From an uncultured Flavobacteriaceae bacterium (GTDB lineage Bacteria; Bacteroidota; Bacteroidia; Flavobacteriales; Flavobacteriaceae), in assembly GCA_947487895.1 (NCBI GenBank), contig CANKYF010000012.1, positions 1 through 64,000 of the forward strand: 64,000 nucleotides of DNA, written 5' to 3'. The notes beneath the pieces are model-generated. The model searched no databases, had not been told where the DNA came from, and saw only the letters and a list, made by a program, of their open reading frames with translations. Made by a program: the position numbers and the translations under genes. Below, piece after piece: positions 8,652-16,622 of this stretch (its first letter is position 1; each line of letters begins with the position of its first letter).

Positions 8652-9367
8652 TAGCTTTTATGAATAATAAATATGGTAGGTCTTTTATGAAGGTCTACCA
8701 TATTTTTTTTCCAGTTATTTGCGGTTTTAGTTTTTATAAATTCTGTAGGTAAGGTAATATCACAGGCCACACAAATGTTAGTATTACTACCTAAAACACT
8801 CGTTATATCTTCCAACATTTTGTTGTTTCTGTAAGGTGTTTCAATGAATATTTGAGATTGATTATGTTCAAAAGACAAACGTTCTAATCGTTTCAATTCG
8901 TTTTTCCTATCGTTTTTATCAATGGGTAGGTAACCATTAAAAGCAAAACTTTGCCCGTTCATTCCAGAGCTCATCAATGCTAGTAATATAGAAGAAGGCC
9001 CTACTAAAGGAATTACTTTAATATCCTTTTCGTGAGCAATTTTCACAACATCGGCACCAGGATCTGCAATTCCAGGGCAACCAGCTTCAGAAAGCAATCC
9101 AACATTTTGTCCGTTTAAGCATGGATAGAGAAACTCAGGTAACTCAGATGTTTCAGTATGTTTGTTTAAAACAAATAACTGTAAAGAAGGTTGCGATTTA
9201 GTTGGAGCTATTTTTTTTATGAACCTTCTAGCAGTTTTGCTGTTTTCAACTATAAAAACATCTAATTTTTCAATGGTCTCTTTAACTGTTATCGGTAAAA
9301 CTTCAAGTGGCTGATTGTCTCCTAATGTGGTTGGTATTAAAAATAAGTTTCCTTTTTTACTGGTCAT
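8651..9367 (-). CDS. SAM-dependent methyltransferase of the RsmI/tetrapyrrole methylase fold
   Basis: 238 residues. The segments GNLFLIPTTLGDN, LLSEAGCPGIADPGADVV and VIPLVGPSSILLALMSSGM are the SAM-binding motifs of the tetrapyrrole-methylase fold as found in RsmI, which methylates 16S rRNA C1402. The protein is shorter than canonical RsmI (about 280) and lacks the C-terminal RsmI extension, so it belongs to the shorter Bacteroidota RsmI-like group. Assignment as a 16S rRNA methylase is probable rather than proven. It is the last gene of the dnaA-side cluster, one base after the sugar dehydrogenase. Confidence 0.82.
   Translation of the reverse strand: MTSKKGNLFLIPTTLGDNQPLEVLPITVKETIEKLDVFIVENSKTARRFIKKIAPTKSQPSLQLFVLNKHTETSELPEFLYPCLNGQNVGLLSEAGCPGIADPGADVVKIAHEKDIKVIPLVGPSSILLALMSSGMNGQSFAFNGYLPIDKNDRKNELKRLERLSFEHNQSQIFIETPYRNNKMLEDITSVLGSNTNICVACDITLPTEFIKTKTANNWKKNMVDLHKRPTIFIIHKS
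8669..8710 (+). terminator. Terminator for the lysozyme-like gene, inside a convergent coding region
   Basis: Arms 8669-8679 and 8695-8705 (AAATATGGTAG and its complement, 11 bp) are followed by a run of T to 8710. It is correctly oriented for plus-strand transcription from 7933-8583 but lies within the last codons of the RsmI-like gene. Confidence 0.7.
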
Positions 9368-9368
9368 G

Positions 9369-10766
9369 CTAATAAATTATCAACTTTTCAGATTGCGAAC
9401 TGTTGTTCCCATTTGCATGCACAATATATAAACCTTTACTTAAATTTTGAGTTGAAACTTTTAAAATTGTTTTATTATTAGTAGGTATTTCTTTAACTAA
9501 CTGTCCGTGAATATTATAAATAGTTAGTGATTTTAGTCCTGATTGTTTAAGAGAAATAATGACGTCGCCATTTGACGGATTTGGAGCAATGGAGAAACTA
9601 TCTTTTTCAAATTCAGAAGTACTTAGGCTATTATCAATAATCTTATAAATTTGTCCTGAACTCAAGCCTACTATATATAATTCGCCATTAATATCTTCTC
9701 CAAAGCAACTCCAACCACTACCAGATGGTGGAGCTGTTAATGTCATATCCCAATTAGCACCGTTTTCTTTTAAATAACCAATTTCACCACTGCAATAATC
9801 TGCAAAAAAGTATAACCCAACAAAGTTAGGGTACATACTACCTCTATAACGATATCCTCCAGTGACAGAGCATTTAAAAGGATTACCACCACGAGCATAT
9901 TCAGCAACAGGAAATGTGAGTGTATTCATTGAAGGGCAACCTGTAGTGTTAAAGGTAGCATTGCCTTCATAACATTTCCACCCAAAATTTTCACCTCCTG
10001 AGCTAGAAGCTGGTATTCTATTTATTTCCTCCCAACTGCTTTGTCCTACATCGGCTATCCAAATGTCCCCATTATCTCTATCAAAAGAAAATTTCCATGG
10101 GTTTCTTAATCCGTAGAACCAAATTTCGGGGAGTGTATTTGCATCACCATCATTTAAAAAAGGGTTATTTGAAGGAATAGCGTAATTATTTCCATTACTA
10201 GTATTGTCAACATCAATTCTTAATATTTTACCTAATAAAACATTCAAATCTTGACCGTCATCAAACGGATCTCCAGAACCACCTCCATCTCCACTAGCAA
10301 TATATAAATAGCCATCAGGACCAAATTGCAATTCACCACCGTTATGGTTTTCATCTGTTTGCGTTATGTTAAGCAAAATCAACTCAGAACTAGAATCAGC
10401 TGTAGTTTCATTTGTTATAGTATACCTGGCAATTACTGTATTGCCAGAATTGTCAATGTAGTTTACGTAAAAATATGGCGTTGTTGGGTAATTGGGATGA
10501 AAAGCCAGACCTAGTAAACCTCTTTCATTACCAGAGTTAGATACTTTAGTGTCTATATCTAAAAAAGGAGTTGTATTTGTAGTACCATCATCATTTAAAA
10601 TTTGAATGTAACCACTGCGTTCAACAACAAACAATTTACTATCGTTAGCATGTTTAATACTTACAGGATTGTTAAAGGTACTACCAAATGTCTGTATGCT
10701 TATATTTGGTTGAGCAAAAAATGGTGTTGTGTAAAAAAAGATTAAAAGTAGGAGAATAGGTTTCAT
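9369..10766 (-). CDS. Secreted PQQ-dependent sugar dehydrogenase-like protein with T9SS domain
   Basis: 465 residues. A signal peptide (1-18) is followed by a six-bladed beta-propeller of the glucose/sorbosone dehydrogenase family (about 25-370): GLLGLAFHPNYP, HNGGELQFGPDGYLY, SGDGGGSGDPFDDGQD, WFYGLRNPWKFSFD and VTGGYRYRG. The last 75 residues, from SIAPNPSNGD to the end, form a type A type IX secretion sorting domain (family TIGR04183), so the protein is exported across the outer membrane and probably attached to the surface. Such proteins oxidise aldoses with PQQ in characterised members; the substrate here is unknown. Confidence 0.88.
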   Translation of the reverse strand: MKPILLLLIFFYTTPFFAQPNISIQTFGSTFNNPVSIKHANDSKLFVVERSGYIQILNDDGTTNTTPFLDIDTKVSNSGNERGLLGLAFHPNYPTTPYFYVNYIDNSGNTVIARYTITNETTADSSSELILLNITQTDENHNGGELQFGPDGYLYIASGDGGGSGDPFDDGQDLNVLLGKILRIDVDNTSNGNNYAIPSNNPFLNDGDANTLPEIWFYGLRNPWKFSFDRDNGDIWIADVGQSSWEEINRIPASSSGGENFGWKCYEGNATFNTTGCPSMNTLTFPVAEYARGGNPFKCSVTGGYRYRGSMYPNFVGLYFFADYCSGEIGYLKENGANWDMTLTAPPSGSGWSCFGEDINGELYIVGLSSGQIYKIIDNSLSTSEFEKDSFSIAPNPSNGDVIISLKQSGLKSLTIYNIHGQLVKEIPTNNKTILKVSTQNLSKGLYIVHANGNNSSQSEKLIIY

Positions 10767-10813
10767 GGTGCATATTTTTTGTTTTAAGTTACAAAAAATA
10801 TGTAAAACGTATT

Positions 10814-11266
10814 CTATTTCAGGTTGTTAACAATAATATCGCAAGCTTCATCTAGCATTTGATATACGTTTTCAAAACCTTGATCACCACCATAATAGGG
10901 GTCTGGAACATCAAAATTTTGACTGGGATGTACCAAATTTAAAATCATTTCAACTTTTGCTTTATCTTCTTCATCTCTGGCTAATCTAATTACATTTTGA
11001 TAGTTAGATTGATCCATAACATAAATCAAATCGAATACATCAAAATCATCAACAGTAAATTGTCTACCTCTTAAATTAGAAATATCTAAACCATACTTTC
11101 TAGCAACAGCTATAGAGCGTCTATCTGGTTCGCTGCCTTCATGGTAATTAGCTGTTCCTGCAGAATCAACAATAGCAGTATCTGGAGATAATTTAGATTT
11201 TAATATCCCTTCAGCTAATGGTGAACGACAAATATTGCCAAGACAAACCATTAGTATTTTAGTCAT
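10814..11266 (-). CDS. Low-molecular-weight protein tyrosine phosphatase
   Basis: 150 residues with the P-loop CX5R (Cys8-LGNIC-Arg14) right at the start and the general acid Asp122 in VPDPYYGG. All catalytic elements are intact and the length is standard. These enzymes dephosphorylate phosphotyrosine, in bacteria often on polysaccharide-export kinases, but no such kinase is nearby. It starts 12 bases after dnaA stops and is probably co-transcribed with it. Confidence 0.93.
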   Translation of the reverse strand: MTKILMVCLGNICRSPLAEGILKSKLSPDTAIVDSAGTANYHEGSEPDRRSIAVARKYGLDISNLRGRQFTVDDFDVFDLIYVMDQSNYQNVIRLARDEEDKAKVEMILNLVHPSQNFDVPDPYYGGDQGFENVYQMLDEACDIIVNNLK

Positions 11267-11278
11267 TAGAATGTAATT

Positions 11279-12706
11279 TTAAACTGAAAGTTTTTTAGTA
11301 ATATCTTCAACGTATTTTCTAAACTGTTTATCTGTAGAAGATAGATTGTCAACTGTTTTACAAGCATGTAGTACAGTAGCATGATCTCGCTTACCTATTT
11401 GAGAACCAATACTAGCTAAAGATGCTTTAGTGAATTTTTTAGCAAAGAACATGGCTAATTGACGAGCCTGAACAATATGACGCTTTCTAGTTTTAGATTG
11501 AAGCGTATCAATATCCATTTGGAAATAATCTGATACTACTTTTTGTATATAATCTATAGAAACTTCGCGTTTTGTGTTTTTAACAAACTTCTCAACGATG
11601 ACTCTTGCAAGATCAATAGTGATTTCTTTTTTGTTGAAAGAAGATTGGGCTATTAAAGAAATGATAGCACCTTCAAGCTCTCTTACATTGCTTTTGATGT
11701 TTTTAGCAACATAATCGATGATTTCTTCTGGCATTACAACTCCATCACGGTATAATTTATTCTTTAAGATTGAAACACGAGTTTCAAAATCTGGCGTTTG
11801 TAATTCAGCTGAAAGCCCCCACTTAAATCTAGATAATAAGCGTTGCTCAATATCTTGCATGTCTACGGGTGCTTTATCACTGGTTAAAATGACTTGTTTT
11901 CCGTTTTGGTGTAAATGATTGAAAATATGAAAGAAAACATCTTGTGTTCCTGATTTTCCAGAAAGGAATTGCACATCATCAATAATAAGTACATCTATTA
12001 TTTGATAGAAATGAATAAAATCATTCCTATTATTCTTCTTTATTGCATCTATATATTGTTGCGTAAATTTTTCAGCAGAAATATATAAAACTGTTTTTTC
12101 TGGATATTTGTCTTTAATATCAACACCAATGGCATGCGCTAAATGTGTTTTACCAAGACCTACACCACCAAATATCAATAAAGGATTAAAAGAGGTTCCT
12201 CCAGGTTTGTTTGCTACTGCTAATCCTGCACTACGTGCTAAACGGTTAGAGTCTCCTTCTAAGAAGTTATCAAAACTATAATTTGGATTTAGTTGAGATT
12301 CAACTTTTACATTTCTTATACCTGGAATAACAAAAGGATTCCTTAATTCAGGACTTTTATTATTTAATGGAATATCTACATCTTGAGACTTTACAGATGT
12401 TCTATTTGAACTAGGAATTTTCTCTGTAAATGGTTGCTTATTGCCATATGTGTTTTCCATTTTAATAATGTAAACCAATTTGGCAGTTTCACCTAACTCT
12501 TTAGTTAGGGCAACTTTTAAAATTTTAACATAATGCTCTTCAAGCCACTCATAGAAAAATTTACTAGGCACCTGAATACTTAAAGCATTGTCAGCAAGTT
12601 TCACTGCAACTATAGGCTCGAACCAAGTTTTATAAGCTTGCGGCTGAATATTATCTTTTATAAACTCTAGACAATTATTCCATACCGATTGCGCAGTGTT
12701 GCTCAT
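11279..12706 (-). CDS. dnaA: Chromosomal replication initiator DnaA
   Basis: 475 residues, standard length. Domain I (1-90) mediates self-interaction; domain III is the AAA+ ATPase with Walker A GGVGLGKTH (180-188), Walker B VLIIDDVQFL and sensor/arginine-finger region SRFKWGL; domain IV ends with the DnaA signature GKRDHATVLHACKTV, which binds DnaA boxes. It opens the origin for replication. No cluster of DnaA boxes was seen in the flanking intergenic region, so oriC is probably elsewhere. It heads a minus-strand unit with the phosphatase. Confidence 0.97.
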   Translation of the reverse strand: MSNTAQSVWNNCLEFIKDNIQPQAYKTWFEPIVAVKLADNALSIQVPSKFFYEWLEEHYVKILKVALTKELGETAKLVYIIKMENTYGNKQPFTEKIPSSNRTSVKSQDVDIPLNNKSPELRNPFVIPGIRNVKVESQLNPNYSFDNFLEGDSNRLARSAGLAVANKPGGTSFNPLLIFGGVGLGKTHLAHAIGVDIKDKYPEKTVLYISAEKFTQQYIDAIKKNNRNDFIHFYQIIDVLIIDDVQFLSGKSGTQDVFFHIFNHLHQNGKQVILTSDKAPVDMQDIEQRLLSRFKWGLSAELQTPDFETRVSILKNKLYRDGVVMPEEIIDYVAKNIKSNVRELEGAIISLIAQSSFNKKEITIDLARVIVEKFVKNTKREVSIDYIQKVVSDYFQMDIDTLQSKTRKRHIVQARQLAMFFAKKFTKASLASIGSQIGKRDHATVLHACKTVDNLSSTDKQFRKYVEDITKKLSV

Positions 12707-12830
12707 TGTTAAATTTTAGGTTTAGTGTGTTAGTTTGATTACGAACAGGGGTACACCGTTGTAAATATCCCCCTTATTACGACGGCAAATATGTGAACAA
12801 AATTCTTAAAAAAAAAATGAAATATTATTG

Positions 12831-12844
12831 AATTTCTAGAAATT
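12831..12844. promoter_or_regulatory. 14-bp perfect palindrome upstream of dnaA
   Basis: AATTTCTAGAAATT is self-complementary and lies in the 192-bp divergent gap between dnaA and the thioesterase gene. It could be an operator, but its AT richness means chance cannot be excluded. The rest of the gap holds no gene. Confidence 0.3.
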
Positions 12845-12898
12845 TTTCCCCATGTTTATTCGCTCACCGAAACTACAAAAAAATATTTAAAAATAACA

Positions 12899-13303
12899 AT
12901 GAAATTCGACGAAATACAAATAAGAGTGAGGTATGGTGAAACTGACCAAATGGGGGTGGTATACCATGGTAATTATGCATTATACCTTGAAATGGGGCGC
13001 ATTGAATGGCTTAGGAAGTTAGGAATTTCTTATAAATTAATGGAGGAAAATGGTATTATGCTCCCAGTAGTTTCTCTAAACATAAATTATAAAAAATCAG
13101 CATGTTATGATGATGTAATTAATGTAAAAACTCAACTAAAGAAACAGCCAACGGCAAAGATTGAATTTGACTATGAAATAACAAATGAAAAAGGGGAGCT
13201 TCTTACTATAGCCAGTACTACTTTAGTTTTTATTGATATGAAAACGAATAGACCTGTAAAAGCACCAGAATATATTTTGGAAGCTATCGATAAAATGAAT
13301 TAG
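12899..13303 (+). CDS. Acyl-CoA thioesterase, YbgC/4-hydroxybenzoyl-CoA type
   Basis: 134-residue single hotdog-fold protein. The motif RVRYGETDQMGVVYHGNYA (residues 9-27) contains the catalytic Asp16 and is diagnostic of the YbgC/4HBT thioesterase group; LEMGRIEWLRKLG follows. It hydrolyses acyl-CoA esters, with short-chain or aromatic substrates in known relatives. It is divergent from dnaA and its 3' end overlaps the convergent YigZ gene by 4 bases. Confidence 0.9.
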   Translation: MKFDEIQIRVRYGETDQMGVVYHGNYALYLEMGRIEWLRKLGISYKLMEENGIMLPVVSLNINYKKSACYDDVINVKTQLKKQPTAKIEFDYEITNEKGELLTIASTTLVFIDMKTNRPVKAPEYILEAIDKMN

Positions 13304-13908
13304 ACTTGTTTTATGTCTATTTCGTAAAGATTTTCAAATAGGTTGAATGTAGACTCAGCATATTTTTTTCTCACCGAAATTGTAATTTGACAATCTAGTT
13401 CTAATTTTTGATTAATTATATTGAGGTTACGTTCTTTAATTACACGCATAACGGTATTCATATTTTTATAATCAAAGGTAATTAAGTAATCAACGTTTAT
13501 TGTTTTTTCAACAATTGTAGAAGCTTCTAATGTTAATTGAGCTGTGGTTTTGTAGGCATTAATTAAACCGCTTATCCCTAATTTCACACCACCAAAGTAT
13601 CTAACTACTATAATTAGAGTGTTGGTGACATCAAACGATAAAATCTGATTATAAATTGGCATTCCAGCAGAATTACTAGGCTCACCGTCATCATTAGCTC
13701 TAAATAAAATAGTTTCTATTCCCATTTTATAGGCGTAGCACCAATGTCTGGCACTATGATGTTCTTTTTTTATGGCTTCAATTTTACTTTTAACATCGTC
13801 TTCATTAAGTACAGGAAATGCATAACCAAAAAACTTACTGTTCTTATCTTTAAATAAGATGTTTTCGATTTTTGATGTAATGGTTTTATATGTGTCTTTT
13901 TCAGTCAA
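13300..13908 (-). CDS. YigZ/IMPACT family protein
   Basis: 202 residues of the UPF0029 family: HSARHWCYAYK, NDDGEPSNSAGMPIY and VVRYFGGVKLGISGLINAY are the conserved N-terminal motifs, and the C-terminal DUF1949 domain follows. Homologues are related to eukaryotic IMPACT and the bacterial role is not established. The start is a TTG at 13908, five bases after the HAD gene stops; no upstream in-frame ATG exists. Confidence 0.88.
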   Translation of the reverse strand: MTEKDTYKTITSKIENILFKDKNSKFFGYAFPVLNEDDVKSKIEAIKKEHHSARHWCYAYKMGIETILFRANDDGEPSNSAGMPIYNQILSFDVTNTLIIVVRYFGGVKLGISGLINAYKTTAQLTLEASTIVEKTINVDYLITFDYKNMNTVMRVIKERNLNIINQKLELDCQITISVRKKYAESTFNLFENLYEIDIKQV

Positions 13909-13913
13909 AAAAA

Positions 13914-14522
13914 TTAAAATAAAGCACTTTTTGTATTAAACAAATTTACAATATCATCTTTCTTTGGATTAATATGCCAAGTGTGGATATTCATATTTTT
14001 GGCAGATGTTATATTATCTTTATTATCATCAATAAAGAGACATTCTTCAGATTTAGTATTGTTTTTATTTAAAACAAACTTAAAAATATAATCATCAGGT
14101 TTTCTCAGGTTAATTTCATGAGACAAGTAAAATTTGTCAAAACAGTTTTTAAATTCTTCGTAATGAGAAATATTATTTTTAATCCAATCTATATGAAGTT
14201 CATTAGTGTTGCTTAATAGTATGAGTTTATAAGAGGCGTTTTCTTTTAAATCTTTTAAAAAATCTAACCTATATTTTGGGAAATCAGCTAAGATGGAGTT
14301 CCATTTCTCAATAATATTTTCTTTTGATAATTCAGGAAAGTAACTTTGGTAATTACTTAAAAACATACTGGTTGAAATTTCACCTTTTTCATAAGCTAAG
14401 TTTGTTTTTATGATATTATCAAAATGTTTAGGTGATTCAAAGTGCTTGATGTATTCTGCAGAATATGCATCATTAAGGTTTATAAATACATTTCCGAAGT
14501 CAAAAATTAAGGTATTAATCAT
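13914..14522 (-). CDS. HAD-superfamily phosphatase, YihX-like
   Basis: 202 residues. Motif I is FDFGNVFINL with nucleophile Asp8; as in YihX-type enzymes, the usual second Asp of DxDxT is replaced. Motif II is LILLSNTNELH, and the acidic motif is LFIDDNKDN. A helical cap lies between motifs I and II (about residues 15-95), subclass IA. Probable small sugar-phosphate phosphatase, substrate unknown. Its ATG overlaps the ribD stop by 4 bases. Confidence 0.88.
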   Translation of the reverse strand: MINTLIFDFGNVFINLNDAYSAEYIKHFESPKHFDNIIKTNLAYEKGEISTSMFLSNYQSYFPELSKENIIEKWNSILADFPKYRLDFLKDLKENASYKLILLSNTNELHIDWIKNNISHYEEFKNCFDKFYLSHEINLRKPDDYIFKFVLNKNNTKSEECLFIDDNKDNITSAKNMNIHTWHINPKKDDIVNLFNTKSALF

Positions 14523-15616
14523 TTATTGCTGTAAATTTTTAGCGTATCAGACATTATTTTGCTTTCAGAAATTAATTGTCCTTTAAAACTTGGTGCTTTT
14601 GTACCTTTCATAAAGATTGTATTGCCTACAAAAACTCTAGCTTCATCCCAAAGGTTTTCATTTATAAAGGTTTGAAGTGTTTTTGCACCGCCTTCAATAA
14701 TTATGGAATTGATATTCCATCTAAATAATAAATCACATATTTGTTTGGCAATTGCCTCTTTTTTTGAAAAATTTATTTCAGATAACATTTTATTTTCAAA
14801 ACCTGAAATTGGTGGATGAATGGACCAGTCAGACTCAGAAATATCTACGTTAGGTAAAATGTCATTTTCGCCATGAATAATTAAAGTATCTGCTACGTCA
14901 TTAAAAATATCTAAGTTTTTATCTAGCTTTAAATTTTTATCTAAAACCACTCTTATTGGATGTTGTCCTTTCCAATCTCTAGAAGTAAGTGTTGGATTGT
15001 CTTGAAGAACGGTATTTGTGCCTACTAAAATAGCTTGTTCTTCGGTACGCCACTTATGTACTAATTGTCTGGAATATTGGTTAGTAATCCAAACAGGTTT
15101 CTGTTCATTTTTTGTTTCAGGGGCGATAAATCCGTTGGCTGTTTCCGCCCATTTTAAAATAATGTAGGGGCGTTTTTTGTTGTGAAATGTAAAAAATCGT
15201 TGGTGATGCTTTTTACATTCGTTTTCTAAAACACCAACTGTAACATTAACACCTGCGTTTCTAAGTCTTTTAATTCCTTTTCCTGCTACTTGCTCGTTAT
15301 CATCAACACAACCAATCACTACATTTGGTACTTGATGTTTAATAATTAAATCACTACATGGAGGTGTTTTACCAAAATGAGAACAAGGCTCCAGTGTTAC
15401 ATAAATAGTAGATGATTTTAAAAGTGTTTTATCTTCAACAGAATTTATGGCATTTACTTCAGCATGATTACCGCCGTAAGCGCTAGTAAAACCTTCTCCA
15501 ATAATTTTGCTATTGCAAACTATAACTGCGCCTACAGATGGATTTGGTTTGGTAGTACCCAATCCGTTTTTTGCAATTTCAAGACAACGTTTTATGTAGA
15601 ACTCATGATTTGTCAA
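14519..15616 (-). CDS. ribD: Bifunctional riboflavin biosynthesis protein RibD
   Basis: Two steps of riboflavin synthesis: deamination of the pyrimidine from GTP, then reduction of its ribosyl chain. 365 residues. The N-terminal deaminase domain has the zinc ligands His51 (HAEVNA, with Glu53), Cys78 and Cys87 (PCSHFGKTPPC). The C-terminal NADPH reductase domain (about 150-365) includes TSRDWKGQHPIRVV and SIIIEGGAKTLQTFI. The start is a TTG at 15616. Adjacent genes are not riboflavin genes. Confidence 0.93.
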   Translation of the reverse strand: MTNHEFYIKRCLEIAKNGLGTTKPNPSVGAVIVCNSKIIGEGFTSAYGGNHAEVNAINSVEDKTLLKSSTIYVTLEPCSHFGKTPPCSDLIIKHQVPNVVIGCVDDNEQVAGKGIKRLRNAGVNVTVGVLENECKKHHQRFFTFHNKKRPYIILKWAETANGFIAPETKNEQKPVWITNQYSRQLVHKWRTEEQAILVGTNTVLQDNPTLTSRDWKGQHPIRVVLDKNLKLDKNLDIFNDVADTLIIHGENDILPNVDISESDWSIHPPISGFENKMLSEINFSKKEAIAKQICDLLFRWNINSIIIEGGAKTLQTFINENLWDEARVFVGNTIFMKGTKAPSFKGQLISESKIMSDTLKIYSNK

Positions 15617-15621
15617 ACCAG

Positions 15622-16077
15622 TTAGAGTTTAATTTTTATGTTATCAGTTCTATCTATATTATACTTATATGAAAAACCTAATATTTTGTATATAATATCG
15701 CCTTTGTACTGCACTTTAACTTTTTTACTAAATAAGCTATTAATTAAGCCTCCAATGTTTTTACCACTTAGAATACTATCTGTAGGAATATAGGTTTTAA
15801 GAGGAATGCTAAATTCTTTTTTAGCAGGTACTTTAAAGCTTTTGGTAGAAACGGTAGCCATTTCATTATCATTAACATATACTTTAACGGCATCAGTTTT
15901 TAATTCGCCTCCAATATCATTAGGATTTAAAAAGTAGGCATCTGCAGTAATAGTAACATATTTTGATGTAGATTTTAATACCTTAATATTTTCAACTTTT
16001 AAGAATTCTGGGTGTTCTTTTACAGTGCACGCCACAAAAAATATTGTTGATAAAATAATGTAAGGTTTTATATTCAT
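15622..16077 (-). CDS. LEA type 2-like lipoprotein
   Basis: 151 residues from the ATG at 16077; an in-frame ATG eight codons earlier is possible, but the inner start places the signal peptide and lipobox (IFFVAC) in the usual position. The mature domain, with YVTITADAYFLNPNDIGGELKTDAV and VPAKKEFSIPLKTYIPTD, resembles the LEA14/WHy domain, a beta-sandwich found in stress-related proteins. Likely lipid-anchored in the envelope. It lies 5 bases before ribD. Confidence 0.8.
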   Translation of the reverse strand: MNIKPYIILSTIFFVACTVKEHPEFLKVENIKVLKSTSKYVTITADAYFLNPNDIGGELKTDAVKVYVNDNEMATVSTKSFKVPAKKEFSIPLKTYIPTDSILSGKNIGGLINSLFSKKVKVQYKGDIIYKILGFSYKYNIDRTDNIKIKL

Positions 16078-16124
16078 GATTGTATATTTAAGTATCTTCA
16101 CTACGGTAAAAGTACTATTTTAAA

Positions 16125-16622
16125 GTGAGTAAAGATACTATAGTTATTAGAGAAATAAAGCCTAAAGATAATGCTCAAATTGAAGGGGTTATTCGTGCTT
16201 GTTTTCATGAATTTAAAATTCCTTTAGAAGGCACAGCATATACAGACCCAGAAACTTCAAGTATGTTCGAGTCTTATCAAAATAGTGACGATATATACTA
16301 CGTAGTTGAAGCCAATGAAGAAGTTTTAGGAGGCGCAGGGATTAAACCTTTAAAAGATTTTGAAGGCGATGTTTGCGAGTTACAGAAAATGTATTTTTCG
16401 CCTAAAGTAAGAGGTAAAGGTATTGGTAAACAGTTATTTGAAACGTGTTTAAAAGCTGCCAAAGATTTAGGTTATAAGAAGTGTTACATAGAATCTGCAC
16501 CACAACTTAAGGCGGCTATTCATATTTATGAAAGTTTTGGTTTTGAGCATTTAGAAAATGGTTTAGGAAATACAGGGCATTATAGCTGTGGTGTGTGGAT
16601 GATAAAGGATTTATGCGATTAA
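16125..16622 (+). CDS. GNAT N-acetyltransferase
   Basis: 165 residues from a GTG at 16125. The central motif LQKMYFSPKVRGKGIGKQL is the acetyl-CoA pyrophosphate loop (RGKGIG) of the GNAT fold, followed by CYIESAPQLKAAIHIYESFGF. The substrate is not predictable. Its 3' end overlaps the prmC start by 10 bases. Confidence 0.87.
   Translation: MSKDTIVIREIKPKDNAQIEGVIRACFHEFKIPLEGTAYTDPETSSMFESYQNSDDIYYVVEANEEVLGGAGIKPLKDFEGDVCELQKMYFSPKVRGKGIGKQLFETCLKAAKDLGYKKCYIESAPQLKAAIHIYESFGFEHLENGLGNTGHYSCGVWMIKDLCD

Noticed and set aside
12707-12898. Possible oriC beside dnaA
   Set aside because: No DnaA-box cluster in this gap or in the gap on the other side of dnaA.
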